DNA of 28,624 nt from Candidatus Corynebacterium faecipullorum. GTDB lineage: Bacteria; Actinomycetota; Actinomycetes; Mycobacteriales; Mycobacteriaceae. The position numbers and the translations under genes were made by a program. The notes beneath the pieces are model-generated. The model searched no databases. It was not told where the DNA came from and was given only the letters and a program-made list of their open reading frames with translations. This document shows positions 1 to 7,058 of this stretch, in pieces. The stretch's first letter is position 1, and each line of letters begins with the position of its first letter. Where the stretch lies: contig DXEO01000223.1 in assembly GCA_019114925.1 (NCBI GenBank), forward strand, positions 1 through 28,624, in the 5' to 3' direction.

Positions 1-2
1 CC

Positions 3-152
3 GAAACCATTTCGTGGCCAACTCATACCGACGACGAGGTATACATACACACGGTACGAGAGCTGCTGGACTACGCACAGGCCCATTCCGACAGTGATGA
101 TGTCTGGCTGAATGATGAGTTCGTGGGGAGAGCTTTAAAGGGACCGAAGTAA
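3..152 (+). CDS. C-terminal 49 residues of an unknown protein (5' end outside window)
   Basis: Frame 3 is open from the window edge to a TAA at 150-152 and encodes an acidic tail (ETISWPTHTDDEVY..., ending GRALKGPK). No start is visible, so the gene begins upstream of the window. I do not recognise the family. The stop codon lies inside the left arm of the long inverted repeat 138-159/216-237. The next gene, the uracil permease, converges on it from the minus strand. That the frame is coding is inferred from its openness, composition and position, not from homology. Confidence 0.5.
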   Translation, partial: ETISWPTHTDDEVYIHTVRELLDYAQAHSDSDDVWLNDEFVGRALKGPK

Positions 153-237
153 AAGCACCTTATGCAGACTTCTGCACACATTCACCTGGGGTTTTCTAAA
201 TCAAAGCCTCCAGATGGTGCCTTTACTCCGGTCCCTT
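138..237. repeat. 22-nt inverted repeat with 56-nt spacer between convergent genes
   Basis: The arms 138-159 and 216-237 are complementary at 20 of 22 positions. The two mismatches (147/228 and 154/221) are A.C in plus-strand RNA but U.G wobble pairs in minus-strand RNA, so the uraA 3'UTR could form an unbroken 22-bp stem. The loop holds a second small palindrome, TGCAGA-CT-TCTGCA (163-176). No U-tract follows on either strand, so it is not a textbook intrinsic terminator. Confidence 0.7.
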
Positions 238-252
238 GAGGCGCGAATGTGT

Positions 253-1533
253 CTAGTACTTTGCGCCGCGGCCCTCACCAATGGTGTCGTAGAGTTTCTT
301 CATCACTGGGTAGAGCACGATGATGCCGACGGAGCCCCAGGCAATGCCTTCGAGCGTCACGCCAAAGACGTCGAGGGTGAGGTTGCCAATACCCGCGATA
401 AGCGCCACCGCCGCAGCGGTGAGGTTCACCGGGTTATTGAAGTTGACCTTGTTGTCCATCCAGATGCGCACACCCAGCATGCCGATGAGGCCGTAGAGGA
501 CGATGCAAGCACCACCCAGCACGCCAGTAGGAATGGTGAAGATGAGCGCGCCGAACTTCGGGATGAAGGCCAGAGCGATGGCGGTGATAGCAGCTACCCA
601 GTAAGCGGCCGTGGAGTAGACGCGGGTCGCGGCCATAACGCCGATATTCTCCGCATAGGTTGTTGTACCGGAGCCGCCGAAACCACCGGCTAAGGAGGTA
701 GCCAGGCCATCGGCAATGAGAGCGTCACCGGCCAAATCATCGAGATCGCGTTTGGTCATCTCCGAGACCGCCTTGACGTGGCCGACGTTCTCCGCAATCA
801 GCACAACCAGCACCGGCAGCGCTGCCGCGATGGCGGAGACGTGGAACTCCGGCGCATGGAACTGCGGGAGGCCAATCCAGGCTGCTTCACGGATGGACTC
901 CACAGCGCCTTCGCCAAGGTTGCCCGTAGCAGCCGCAAAAGCCCAGCCGGCGACGACGCCGATAAGAATCGACAGACGCGAAACCATGCCGCGACCGGCC
1001 ACGGTGGCCAGGATGATGACCGCCAGCGTCACCGTGGCAACCAGAGGCTGGCTCGAATAGTTGGTGGCAGCATTAGGCGCCAAGTTAAGGCCGATCAGTG
1101 CCACGATGGCGCCGGTCACGGCCGGCGGCATGACGGCATCAAGAACCTTGCGGCCCGCCGCCTTCACCGCGAAACCAATCGCCACCAAGACCAGGCCGGT
1201 CACTAAGACGGAACCTGCCTGTGCGCCAATGCCGTACTGCTGGGAGGCACTCAGTGGTGCGATGAACGCGAAGGAGGAGCCCAGGTAGGAAGGCAGGCGG
1301 TTGCGGGTAATCAGGAGGAACAGGATTGTTCCCAAGCCTGAAAAAAGCAGCGTCGTGTTGACCGGGAATCCGGTCAGGGTGGGCACCAGCAACGTCGCAC
1401 CGAACATGGCCACCACGTGCTGCATGCCGATGCCGATGGTGCGGCCCCAGCTCAATCGTTCTTCGGGTGCGACAACCGCGCCCGGCTTAATCGTCTTTCC
1501 GTCCCCGTGGACGGCCCAGCCAAAATCACTCAC
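253..1533 (-). CDS. uraA: Uracil/xanthine permease, NCS2 family (UraA-like)
   Basis: This 426-residue polytopic membrane protein is a nucleobase:cation symporter of the NCS2 family and probably imports uracil across the inner membrane. Family marks visible are the N-terminal QHVVAMFGATLLVP segment, the ENVGHVKAVSEMT stretch and GGFGGSGTTTYAENIGVMAATRVYS, the substrate-site segment typical of UraA rather than of xanthine transporters. Length and hydrophobicity fit the usual 12-14 helices. The start is GTG. No Shine-Dalgarno precedes it, but a CATAAT -10 box ends 8 nt upstream, suggesting a leaderless mRNA. It lies downstream of hflX on the same strand with a 34-bp gap and its own promoter. Substrate choice between uracil and other bases is inferred. 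Confidence 0.9.
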   Translation of the reverse strand: MSDFGWAVHGDGKTIKPGAVVAPEERLSWGRTIGIGMQHVVAMFGATLLVPTLTGFPVNTTLLFSGLGTILFLLITRNRLPSYLGSSFAFIAPLSASQQYGIGAQAGSVLVTGLVLVAIGFAVKAAGRKVLDAVMPPAVTGAIVALIGLNLAPNAATNYSSQPLVATVTLAVIILATVAGRGMVSRLSILIGVVAGWAFAAATGNLGEGAVESIREAAWIGLPQFHAPEFHVSAIAAALPVLVVLIAENVGHVKAVSEMTKRDLDDLAGDALIADGLATSLAGGFGGSGTTTYAENIGVMAATRVYSTAAYWVAAITAIALAFIPKFGALIFTIPTGVLGGACIVLYGLIGMLGVRIWMDNKVNFNNPVNLTAAAVALIAGIGNLTLDVFGVTLEGIAWGSVGIIVLYPVMKKLYDTIGEGRGAKY

Positions 1534-1536
1534 GAA

Positions 1537-1548
1537 CCATAATTATGG
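1537..1548 (-). promoter_or_regulatory. uraA -10 box (CATAAT) inside a 12-bp perfect palindrome
   Basis: Minus-strand CATAAT (1547-1542) lies 8 nt before the GTG start at 1533. It is embedded in the perfect palindrome CCATAATTATGG (1537-1548). The position fits a leaderless promoter, and the palindrome could be an operator covering the -10 element. No -35 box is convincing. Confidence 0.5.
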
Positions 1549-1567
1549 CTCACGCGAGCACCGAAAC

Positions 1568-3046
1568 CTAAGCGTCCTCACCAGCCACGCGAAATTCACT
1601 GAGTTCAGCGGCAATGGAGGCGGGCAGCCGGACGTCGACTAGCGTGCCCTCCCCCGTGTACTCCTCGCTGCGCACGGTGCCCTGGGTATGGATGCGATCG
1701 ACCACGTCCCCGCGGGTAAATGGAATAAGCAACTGCACATGCTCGTCCTGGGAATTGAGGAAGAGCTCCACGCGTGTGGTGAGCTCGTCGATGCCCTCCC
1801 CCGTCTTGGCGGAGACATAAACCACGTTGTCGCGGTCGAGGGCGTGGCGCAACTCTGCCAGCACCAGCGGATCGGCCTGGTCGATCTTGTTGATGACGAT
1901 AATCTCCGGCGGGGCGTCCTCGCCGGTTTCTTTCACGATGTCATAGATGACCTCATTGACCGCCTCAATTTGCTTCAGCGGGAAAGGATCAGAACCGTCC
2001 ACGACGTGCAGCATCAAGTCTGCTGCGAGGACCTCCTCCAAGGTGGACTTGAAGGCCTCCACCAACTGTGTGGGAAGGTGGCGGACGAAACCAACGGTAT
2101 CGGTGAAGACGACTTGGCGGCCATCAGCAAGCTCGGCGCGGCGGGTGGTGGGGTCCAAGGTAGCGAACAGTGCGTCCTCTACCAGCACACCAGCACCCGT
2201 CATCGCGTTGATGAGCGAAGACTTACCAGCGTTGGTGTAGCCGGCGATCGCGATCTGCGGGATCGTCGATGACGCACGGCGCGAGCGCTTAATCTCACGC
2301 GCCGTCTTCATCGCCTTAAGCTCCTTACGCAGCAGCGCCATCTGCGTGCTGATGCGTCGGCGGTCCGTCTCAATCTTGGTTTCACCGGGGCCACGCAAAC
2401 CAACGCCTCCATTGGAACCAGCACGGCCGCCCGCCTGGCGCGAGAGGTTGCCGCCCCAACCACGGGTATGCGTATAAAGGTATTCCAACTGCGCGAGCGA
2501 GACTTGGGCTTTGCCTTCCTTGGACTTAGCGTGCTGCGCAAAAATATCCAAGATGAGCATGGTGCGGTCGATAACTTTGGTGTTGAGAGCGCGCTCCAAG
2601 GCAGAAAGCTGGCCGGGGGTTAATTCACCATCGCACACCACGGTATCTGCACCAGTGGCAGCCACGATGTCCTTGAGCTCGTTTACTTTGCCGGAACCGA
2701 TATAGGTGCCCGGGTCCGGCTTATCTCGCTTTTGATACAGGGCTTCTACTACTTCGGCTCCCGCGGTTTCCGTGAGCGCCGCGAGCTCCGACATCGTGGC
2801 CTCAACCTCGGCCACGGTGCCCTCAGTCCACACCCCCACGAGGACTACTTGTTCAAGGCGCAGCTTGCGGTACTCCACTTCGTAACCGTCGGTGGTGTCT
2901 TCTGCGCGAATGGTGGTCTCGCGGTTTACCCGGCGGAAGGCGTTGCGCTCAGCTAGGTCGAGATCACCGGTAGTCGGCTCCTGTGAGGTAGGCGCGGGCT
3001 CACCAAAAGCCTGCGCGAGGAGATCATCATGGGTTTCTTTTGTCAT
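1568..3046 (-). CDS. hflX: GTPase HflX
   Basis: HflX is a 50S-associated GTPase of the Obg-HflX superfamily; family members help split or rescue stalled ribosomes under stress. The 492-residue product has an N-terminal HflX domain (including the KRDKPDPGTYIGSGKVNEL region), a central helical linker (GGRAGSNGGVGLRGPGETK), then a G domain. The G motifs are GYTNAGKS (about 268-275), DTVGF (about 313), NKID (about 384) and SAKTG (about 409). I chose the ATG at 3046 (MTKETHDD...) because GGGAG lies 4-5 nt upstream. The frame stays open 40 codons further up, but that stretch does not look like HflX and overlaps the intergenic inverted repeat. In mycobacteria hflX also lies beside dapF and miaA. Confidence 0.93.
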   Translation of the reverse strand: MTKETHDDLLAQAFGEPAPTSQEPTTGDLDLAERNAFRRVNRETTIRAEDTTDGYEVEYRKLRLEQVVLVGVWTEGTVAEVEATMSELAALTETAGAEVVEALYQKRDKPDPGTYIGSGKVNELKDIVAATGADTVVCDGELTPGQLSALERALNTKVIDRTMLILDIFAQHAKSKEGKAQVSLAQLEYLYTHTRGWGGNLSRQAGGRAGSNGGVGLRGPGETKIETDRRRISTQMALLRKELKAMKTAREIKRSRRASSTIPQIAIAGYTNAGKSSLINAMTGAGVLVEDALFATLDPTTRRAELADGRQVVFTDTVGFVRHLPTQLVEAFKSTLEEVLAADLMLHVVDGSDPFPLKQIEAVNEVIYDIVKETGEDAPPEIIVINKIDQADPLVLAELRHALDRDNVVYVSAKTGEGIDELTTRVELFLNSQDEHVQLLIPFTRGDVVDRIHTQGTVRSEEYTGEGTLVDVRLPASIAAELSEFRVAGEDA

Positions 3047-3079
3047 ATGCTCCCTATTCTTGCACGGCACCCCGCTCAA

Positions 3080-3100
3080 CAGGGAATCTCTGGTTCCCTG
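3080..3100. repeat. Inverted repeat CAGGGAA-N7-TTCCCTG in the hflX/3175 intergenic region
   Basis: Perfect 7-bp arms (3080-3086 and 3094-3100) flank a 7-nt spacer, between hflX (start 3046, minus) and the unknown gene starting at 3175 (plus). The location and size fit a transcription-factor operator. An ECF -35 reading (GGAAC) was considered but has no correctly spaced GTT. Confidence 0.45.
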
Positions 3101-3140
3101 GCCCACAGAAATAGCGCGGCAGTGACTCACCAGCGAGGTT

Positions 3141-3167
3141 TTGACTCCCCCCGGTGCCAGATACAAT
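3141..3167 (+). promoter_or_regulatory. Leaderless promoter of the gene at 3175 (TTGACT / TACAAT)
   Basis: TTGACT (3141-3146) and TACAAT (3162-3167) are separated by 15 bp. The ATG at 3175 follows the -10 box after 7 nt, so the transcript should begin at or next to the A of the start codon. Confidence 0.6.
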
Positions 3168-3174
3168 GGGCCGC

Positions 3175-3948
3175 ATGACCGTCAAAGAGACCACCCACCC
3201 AGAGATGCAGGCCATTGGCCTCAACTACGAGCGCTGGCAGGACGCCGTCGAAGCAGCCATTTCCACCAACCAGCTGGCAGTCACCGGGGAGGTTCGCGGC
3301 GGACAGCTCATTCAGTTCACGGATCCTTCCGGTGCGCAACTCAATATCCTTGCCGTCGAACCTTTCGCCACCTTCATTGGATTTGAGGGCGTCACCCAAG
3401 GCTTCGCTCACGTCTCTATGATCAACGATGTCCTGGCTTACCTGGACATCATCGATCCTTTTGGAAACGTTCTCGCACAGGCGACGGCGAACCTGGCGCA
3501 GGGCCCGCTCTTGGCCGATGAGGACACCCAGCAGTGGCAGCAAGTAGAGCTTACTGCGATGGGCCTCGATGTCACCGCCTTCGACAGCGCAGATGCTTAC
3601 GAAGCTGAGAAGGGCTCCTACCCAGCCACGTTTGAATCCACTGGCGCGGCAATTGTTGCGGCCGGTTCCGGTTCCGAATCCCCCACCCCGGGCTGCACTT
3701 TTTCCGCTCGGGTTATGGAGTCCGAGTGGCGCCACAACCAGCTCACGGGTGAACGCTTCATGCACCTAGTCATGGATGGCACCTTCCCCTTCGATCTGTG
3801 CCTGCCGGAAAGCTTTGGTGAGCTGCCGCCAAAGGATTCCGTGCTTGCGGGTTCGGCGATGTTGACCGCCTCGATTGCGCTGCCCACCGGCGGTTGTGGC
3901 GGCGAAGGCGGCTGCGCCTGTGGCTCCGGAGGCTGCGGCGGCCACTAA
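3175..3948 (+). CDS. Unknown protein with a C-terminal Cys/Gly/His tail
   Basis: This 257-residue soluble protein belongs to no family I recognise. No signal peptide or membrane segment is visible. The body is acidic and mixed alpha/beta in character. It ends in an abrupt low-complexity tail (GGCGGEGGCACG, then SGGCGGH) with five cysteines and a terminal histidine, which could coordinate a metal ion. The start at 3175 is set by the TACAAT box 7 nt upstream; an in-frame GTG at 3154 would lie upstream of that -10 box. It diverges from hflX, and the small membrane protein gene follows 20 bp after its stop. Function is unknown; metal binding is inferred only from tail composition. Confidence 0.8.
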   Translation: MTVKETTHPEMQAIGLNYERWQDAVEAAISTNQLAVTGEVRGGQLIQFTDPSGAQLNILAVEPFATFIGFEGVTQGFAHVSMINDVLAYLDIIDPFGNVLAQATANLAQGPLLADEDTQQWQQVELTAMGLDVTAFDSADAYEAEKGSYPATFESTGAAIVAAGSGSESPTPGCTFSARVMESEWRHNQLTGERFMHLVMDGTFPFDLCLPESFGELPPKDSVLAGSAMLTASIALPTGGCGGEGGCACGSGGCGGH

Positions 3949-3955
3949 GGCCCCG

Positions 3956-3961
3956 TAGAGT
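3956..3961 (+). promoter_or_regulatory. -10 box TAGAGT for the gene at 3969
   Basis: TAGAGT ends 7 nt before the ATG at 3969, directly after the preceding stop codon. The spacing matches the other leaderless starts in this window. No clear -35 box is seen. Confidence 0.45.
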
Positions 3962-3968
3962 CTTAAGC

Positions 3969-4502
3969 ATGAGTTTTTCCGTACCTCAGCGTCGCGGCCT
4001 CGCGCTGCTCCTCGCCGTAGTTACCGCTGCGGTGTTGATTCTGACGCTGAAGCTGCCGGGAGTCATACTCGCTGCGTTCGTCTGCGGCGCGCTGTGGCTT
4101 TTCGCCGATGCCCGCCCCAACGCCTCGGAGCATGCGGCACTGCGGGCTTCCATTGCGCTCACGGTGGAGGACATCAGGGGTGTCCTCGAGGACTACGCCA
4201 CGTTTGCTACGAGCGATGACGCGGAGTCCTTAGCCGATAGAACATTGCACCGCCCCGCGCTTGTCGACGTCGACTGCGCAAACCCCACCATCGAGGCTTT
4301 TCACTACGAGATGCATGGTGCGCAACGCTTCTTACGCCGCCTCGATGCGCGGGTAAACTCACCGCACGCTGAAACCGGTGAGTTGGAATCCCTGCTTAAA
4401 GTAGCCGATGAGCGCGCCGCCGAACTCAAAGAAGCCTGGCTCGCTGCCCGCCGCGCCGCCTTAGCCTTGGGCACCAATTACAAAAAGGAGGACGGACTCT
4501 AA
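3969..4502 (+). CDS. Small membrane protein of unknown function
   Basis: The product has 177 residues. A short basic N-terminus (MSFSVPQRRG) is followed by two closely spaced hydrophobic helices (about residues 8-27 and 29-47), then a cytosolic-looking, Ala/Glu/Arg-rich helical domain. That suggests a hairpin anchored in the inner membrane. I do not recognise a family. The ATG at 3969 is preferred over upstream in-frame starts, which would run into the preceding gene's Cys-rich tail. It follows the Cys-tail gene by 20 bp but has its own -10 box. It converges on dapF with an 18-bp gap and no visible terminator. Confidence 0.75.
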   Translation: MSFSVPQRRGLALLLAVVTAAVLILTLKLPGVILAAFVCGALWLFADARPNASEHAALRASIALTVEDIRGVLEDYATFATSDDAESLADRTLHRPALVDVDCANPTIEAFHYEMHGAQRFLRRLDARVNSPHAETGELESLLKVADERAAELKEAWLAARRAALALGTNYKKEDGL

Positions 4503-4520
4503 ACGCCGTCCCGAAAAGCC

Positions 4521-5357
4521 CTATAGTGAGGTATCACCAGTTGCCACGATGCGCGAAGGCCCCGTCAGCGTGGATCCGTCTTCGGTGATTTCCACCTCTA
4601 CCTCGCCGCCCGGAACAATGACGCGGACGTGGCCGGTGATCTGGGAGGCGTCGGCAAGCGCGGCGCAGGCTGCCGCCACTGTTCCGGTGCCGCACGAGCG
4701 AGTCTCCCCCGAGCCGCGCTCGAAGACGCGCATGTGAATCACACCATCGCGCAAAGGTGTCACCAGCTCGACGTTGACGCCTGCCGGGAAGAAATCGGTG
4801 TCAAAGACAGGCTGCTCAAGGCACTTAGCCGCCAGTTCCTCTGCGTTAAGCCCCGGGATAACGGCCGCCAAATGGGGATTTCCCATGTCCACTCCCAGAC
4901 CGGCGAAGCTCTCCCCCGCCATCGAGGCCGTGGAGACACCGAGTACTTGTGCTGGCCCCATCTCCACGCTGACTTCGGCCTCAGTCTCGTTGAAAGAGTG
5001 CACGGTAACCTGCTTGGCGCCGGCGCGCGTGCCTACGGTGAAGGTCTCTTCTTCCACCAACCCACGGGAGCGGACCCAGTGCGCGAAGACGCGGGTGCCG
5101 TTGCCACACATTTCCGCCACGGAGCCATCCGCGTTGCGGTAGTCCATGAACCAGTCATCGGCGTTAATACCCGGCGCGAGCTCATCGACTTCCCCGCTGG
5201 TAAGCAGCTCACCGGCGCGGATAACGCGCAGTACACCGTCGGCGCCGATTCCCGCTCGACGGTCACACAGTGCCACTACCTTTTCCGGCGGTAACGGCTC
5301 GGTTCCTTCCACAATGACGAAGTCGTTCTCAGTTCCATGGCCTTTAGCAAACTTCAT
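4521..5357 (-). CDS. dapF: Diaminopimelate epimerase
   Basis: DapF converts LL-diaminopimelate to meso-diaminopimelate, the last shared step to lysine and to the peptidoglycan cross-linking residue. The enzyme is cytoplasmic and cofactor-independent. Both catalytic cysteines are present in the usual motifs: Cys84 in AEMCGNGTR and Cys222 in ETRSCGTGT. The N-terminal FAKGHGTENDFV and the DMGNPH segment are also diagnostic. The length of 278 residues is normal. It lies 11 bp downstream of miaA. However, a TAGACT box (5371-5366) that begins on the miaA stop codon ends 8 nt before its ATG, so it probably also has its own leaderless promoter. Confidence 0.97.
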   Translation of the reverse strand: MKFAKGHGTENDFVIVEGTEPLPPEKVVALCDRRAGIGADGVLRVIRAGELLTSGEVDELAPGINADDWFMDYRNADGSVAEMCGNGTRVFAHWVRSRGLVEEETFTVGTRAGAKQVTVHSFNETEAEVSVEMGPAQVLGVSTASMAGESFAGLGVDMGNPHLAAVIPGLNAEELAAKCLEQPVFDTDFFPAGVNVELVTPLRDGVIHMRVFERGSGETRSCGTGTVAAACAALADASQITGHVRVIVPGGEVEVEITEDGSTLTGPSRIVATGDTSL

Positions 5358-5365
5358 AGCTGTAG

Positions 5366-5371
5366 AGTCTA
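5366..5371 (-). promoter_or_regulatory. dapF -10 box TAGACT overlapping the miaA stop codon
   Basis: The TAG of TAGACT on the minus strand is the miaA stop (5371-5369), and the dapF ATG follows 8 nt after the box. An imperfect TTGCGT lies 15 bp upstream (5392-5387). Confidence 0.45.
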
Positions 5372-6295
5372 ACGTCCTTCGAGGACACGCAAAGCTTGCG
5401 TGGTCGTATCAGCCGCAGCATCCAACCAGTGGATCCGTTTATCGCGGTTGAACCAGGCGCGCTGGCGGCGCACATAGCGGCGGGTTCCGGTGATGGTGCG
5501 CTCCACAGCCTCCTCCCATGTCAGCTCTCCGCGCTGGGCCTGGAGAACCTGGGCATAGCCGATAGCCCGCCCGGCCGTAGACTCAGCCTTCAAACCGCGC
5601 ATTTGGAGCCTCTCAACTTCTTCCACCAGCCCCTTGTCGAACATGAGGCGGCTACGCAGCTCGATGCGCGGGTTCAGCCAGTTGGCTTCCGTGCGCAGCC
5701 CGAGGATTCTCGTGCCCCACCGGGGCGGGGCGTTCTTCGGCGGCTGGCTGGCTTTGAAAGGCTTGCCCGTAAGCTCGATGACTTCCAGTGCGCGTACTGT
5801 GCGGCGTGGGTCTTTATCCTCGATGATCTCCGCGGCTACAGGGTCCACGTGGGCAAGCTCTGCGTGCAAGGCATCGGTACCGATCTCTTGGCGCCGGGCC
5901 TCCCAGCGAGCGCGCACCTGCGGATCAGTGGGCGGGAATTGCCAATCATCCACGAGTGATTGGACATAGAGCATGGACCCGCCCACCAAGATCGGGGTCT
6001 TGCCGCGCGCTCGAATGCTCTCGATATCCGCGATGGCAGAGGACTGATAGCGCGCTACCGACGCCGTTTCCGTCACCTCCCACACATCGAGCTGATGGTG
6101 CGGGATACCTTCGCGTTCCTCCATCGTTAGCTTGGCGGTGCCGATGTCCATGCCCCGGTAGAGCTGCATCGAATCAACGTTGACAACTTCCCCGTCAAGC
6201 TCGTGTGCAAGAGCTACACCGAGCGCCGACTTTCCGGAAGCCGTCGGGCCCACCACTGCGATGGGGGTTGGGGCATGAGGGTGCGTATGAGCCAT
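5369..6295 (-). CDS. miaA: tRNA dimethylallyltransferase MiaA
   Basis: MiaA transfers the dimethylallyl group of DMAPP to N6 of A37 in tRNAs reading UNN codons; the product is the substrate of MiaB, also encoded here. From the chosen start the protein has 308 residues. It has the P-loop GPTASGKS (about 16-23), the DSMQLYRGMDIGTAK segment and LVGGSMLYVQ, all typical of the IPP transferase family. The ATG at 6295 is favoured because it overlaps the upstream stop as TGATG, a translational-coupling arrangement. A GTG four codons upstream (6307) is possible. Confidence 0.96.
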   Translation of the reverse strand: MAHTHPHAPTPIAVVGPTASGKSALGVALAHELDGEVVNVDSMQLYRGMDIGTAKLTMEEREGIPHHQLDVWEVTETASVARYQSSAIADIESIRARGKTPILVGGSMLYVQSLVDDWQFPPTDPQVRARWEARRQEIGTDALHAELAHVDPVAAEIIEDKDPRRTVRALEVIELTGKPFKASQPPKNAPPRWGTRILGLRTEANWLNPRIELRSRLMFDKGLVEEVERLQMRGLKAESTAGRAIGYAQVLQAQRGELTWEEAVERTITGTRRYVRRQRAWFNRDKRIHWLDAAADTTTQALRVLEGR

Positions 6296-6927
6296 CAGCA
6301 CTGCCACCCCGCCACATAGCGCCCTACCCCGAGGGTCGAATCCGCTGCCCGAAGCTCCGCGTGCCGTGGGTGTACGCCCGCCAGCTGCGCCCAGAGGCTC
6401 GTCTCGAGCACACCGGCGGAACGAAGACGTTCCTCGTCACAGTGCACTTCCCCGCCTACTAAGACGCTTTCGCACCACAAGTGGGCATCCCGTGCGCCGT
6501 CGACGAGGGCTAGCGGCGCGCGTTCGGTCAGCCCTGCCGAGCCATCTACGCAAACTACTGTCAGGTGGCCGGGGCGGACCTCACCGAGTTCTGCGCGGGA
6601 ATCCTCGACCACGAAGCCTGGTTCATCGGGTGCTTGGGCAAGCGCTCGGCACAGCACATAGCGGGCCATGATTTCTGGCAGGAAGTTGCCTCCACCGACG
6701 TCGACCTGCGACGCTCCCCATGCTCGCAAACTTCCTGTGTGCTCGGTGCGCCACCGGGTATCACGCGATCCTACGATGTCTACCTTGAGAGGGCCTGAAC
6801 CGCTTATGCGTGCGGCATCACGAGCGAGTTCGCAGGCAGCAGCAAGCAGCGCGCGCGAGGCGTCATCGCCGGGCGAGAGTTCTTCCGCCAGAGCTGGGGA
6901 GGCTGGCATAACCATGAGATTCTGCAT
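6295..6927 (-). CDS. Rv2728c-like conserved hypothetical protein
   Basis: The product has 210 residues, is Ala-rich and soluble, with no signal peptide or membrane helix. By position, directly upstream of and overlapping miaA, it corresponds to mycobacterial Rv2728c, a family described as distantly like class III extradiol dioxygenases. I cannot assign catalytic residues, and the dioxygenase link rests on recalled family knowledge. The ATG at 6927 is chosen because a TAGGAT box (6941-6936) ends 8 nt upstream; a TTG one codon earlier is less likely. It diverges from the DUF349 gene across 131 bp and forms an operon with miaA through a TGATG overlap. Confidence 0.75.
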   Translation of the reverse strand: MQNLMVMPASPALAEELSPGDDASRALLAAACELARDAARISGSGPLKVDIVGSRDTRWRTEHTGSLRAWGASQVDVGGGNFLPEIMARYVLCRALAQAPDEPGFVVEDSRAELGEVRPGHLTVVCVDGSAGLTERAPLALVDGARDAHLWCESVLVGGEVHCDEERLRSAGVLETSLWAQLAGVHPRHAELRAADSTLGVGRYVAGWQC

Positions 6928-6935
6928 CAACTCCC

Positions 6936-6941
6936 ATCCTA
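6936..6941 (-). promoter_or_regulatory. -10 box TAGGAT for the Rv2728c-like gene
   Basis: Minus-strand TAGGAT ends 8 nt before the ATG at 6927. This would drive the Rv2728c-like gene and miaA together as a leaderless transcript. Confidence 0.45.
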
Positions 6942-7058
6942 TAAGGTTAGTTTTTCGGGGTTAACACGCGGCTGCACGGCGGAAACGGTAGTGTTGTGTC
7001 ACATAAGTTTTGGCAGCCGTGTCGCGCGGCGCGATAGTACCGAAGGTGGTTTCCTACC

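Noticed and set aside
3046..3100. ECF-sigma promoter for hflX starting at GGGAAC in the inverted repeat
   Set aside because: The nearest downstream GTT is about 12 nt away, too close for the 16-20 nt spacer; the hexamer is explained by the repeat itself.
4629..5294. Open frame of 221 codons on the plus strand
   Set aside because: It is the complement of dapF, whose catalytic motifs are intact.
6939..6960. DtxR/IdeR iron box upstream of the DUF349 gene
   Set aside because: TAAGGTTAG matches one half of the 19-bp motif, but the second half (TTTTTCGGGG) has no resemblance.
6989..7005. GlxR (CRP-like) site TGTGA-N6-TCACA around TTGTGTCACATAA
   Set aside because: A TCACA half-site exists, but the TGTGA half at the required spacing is missing.
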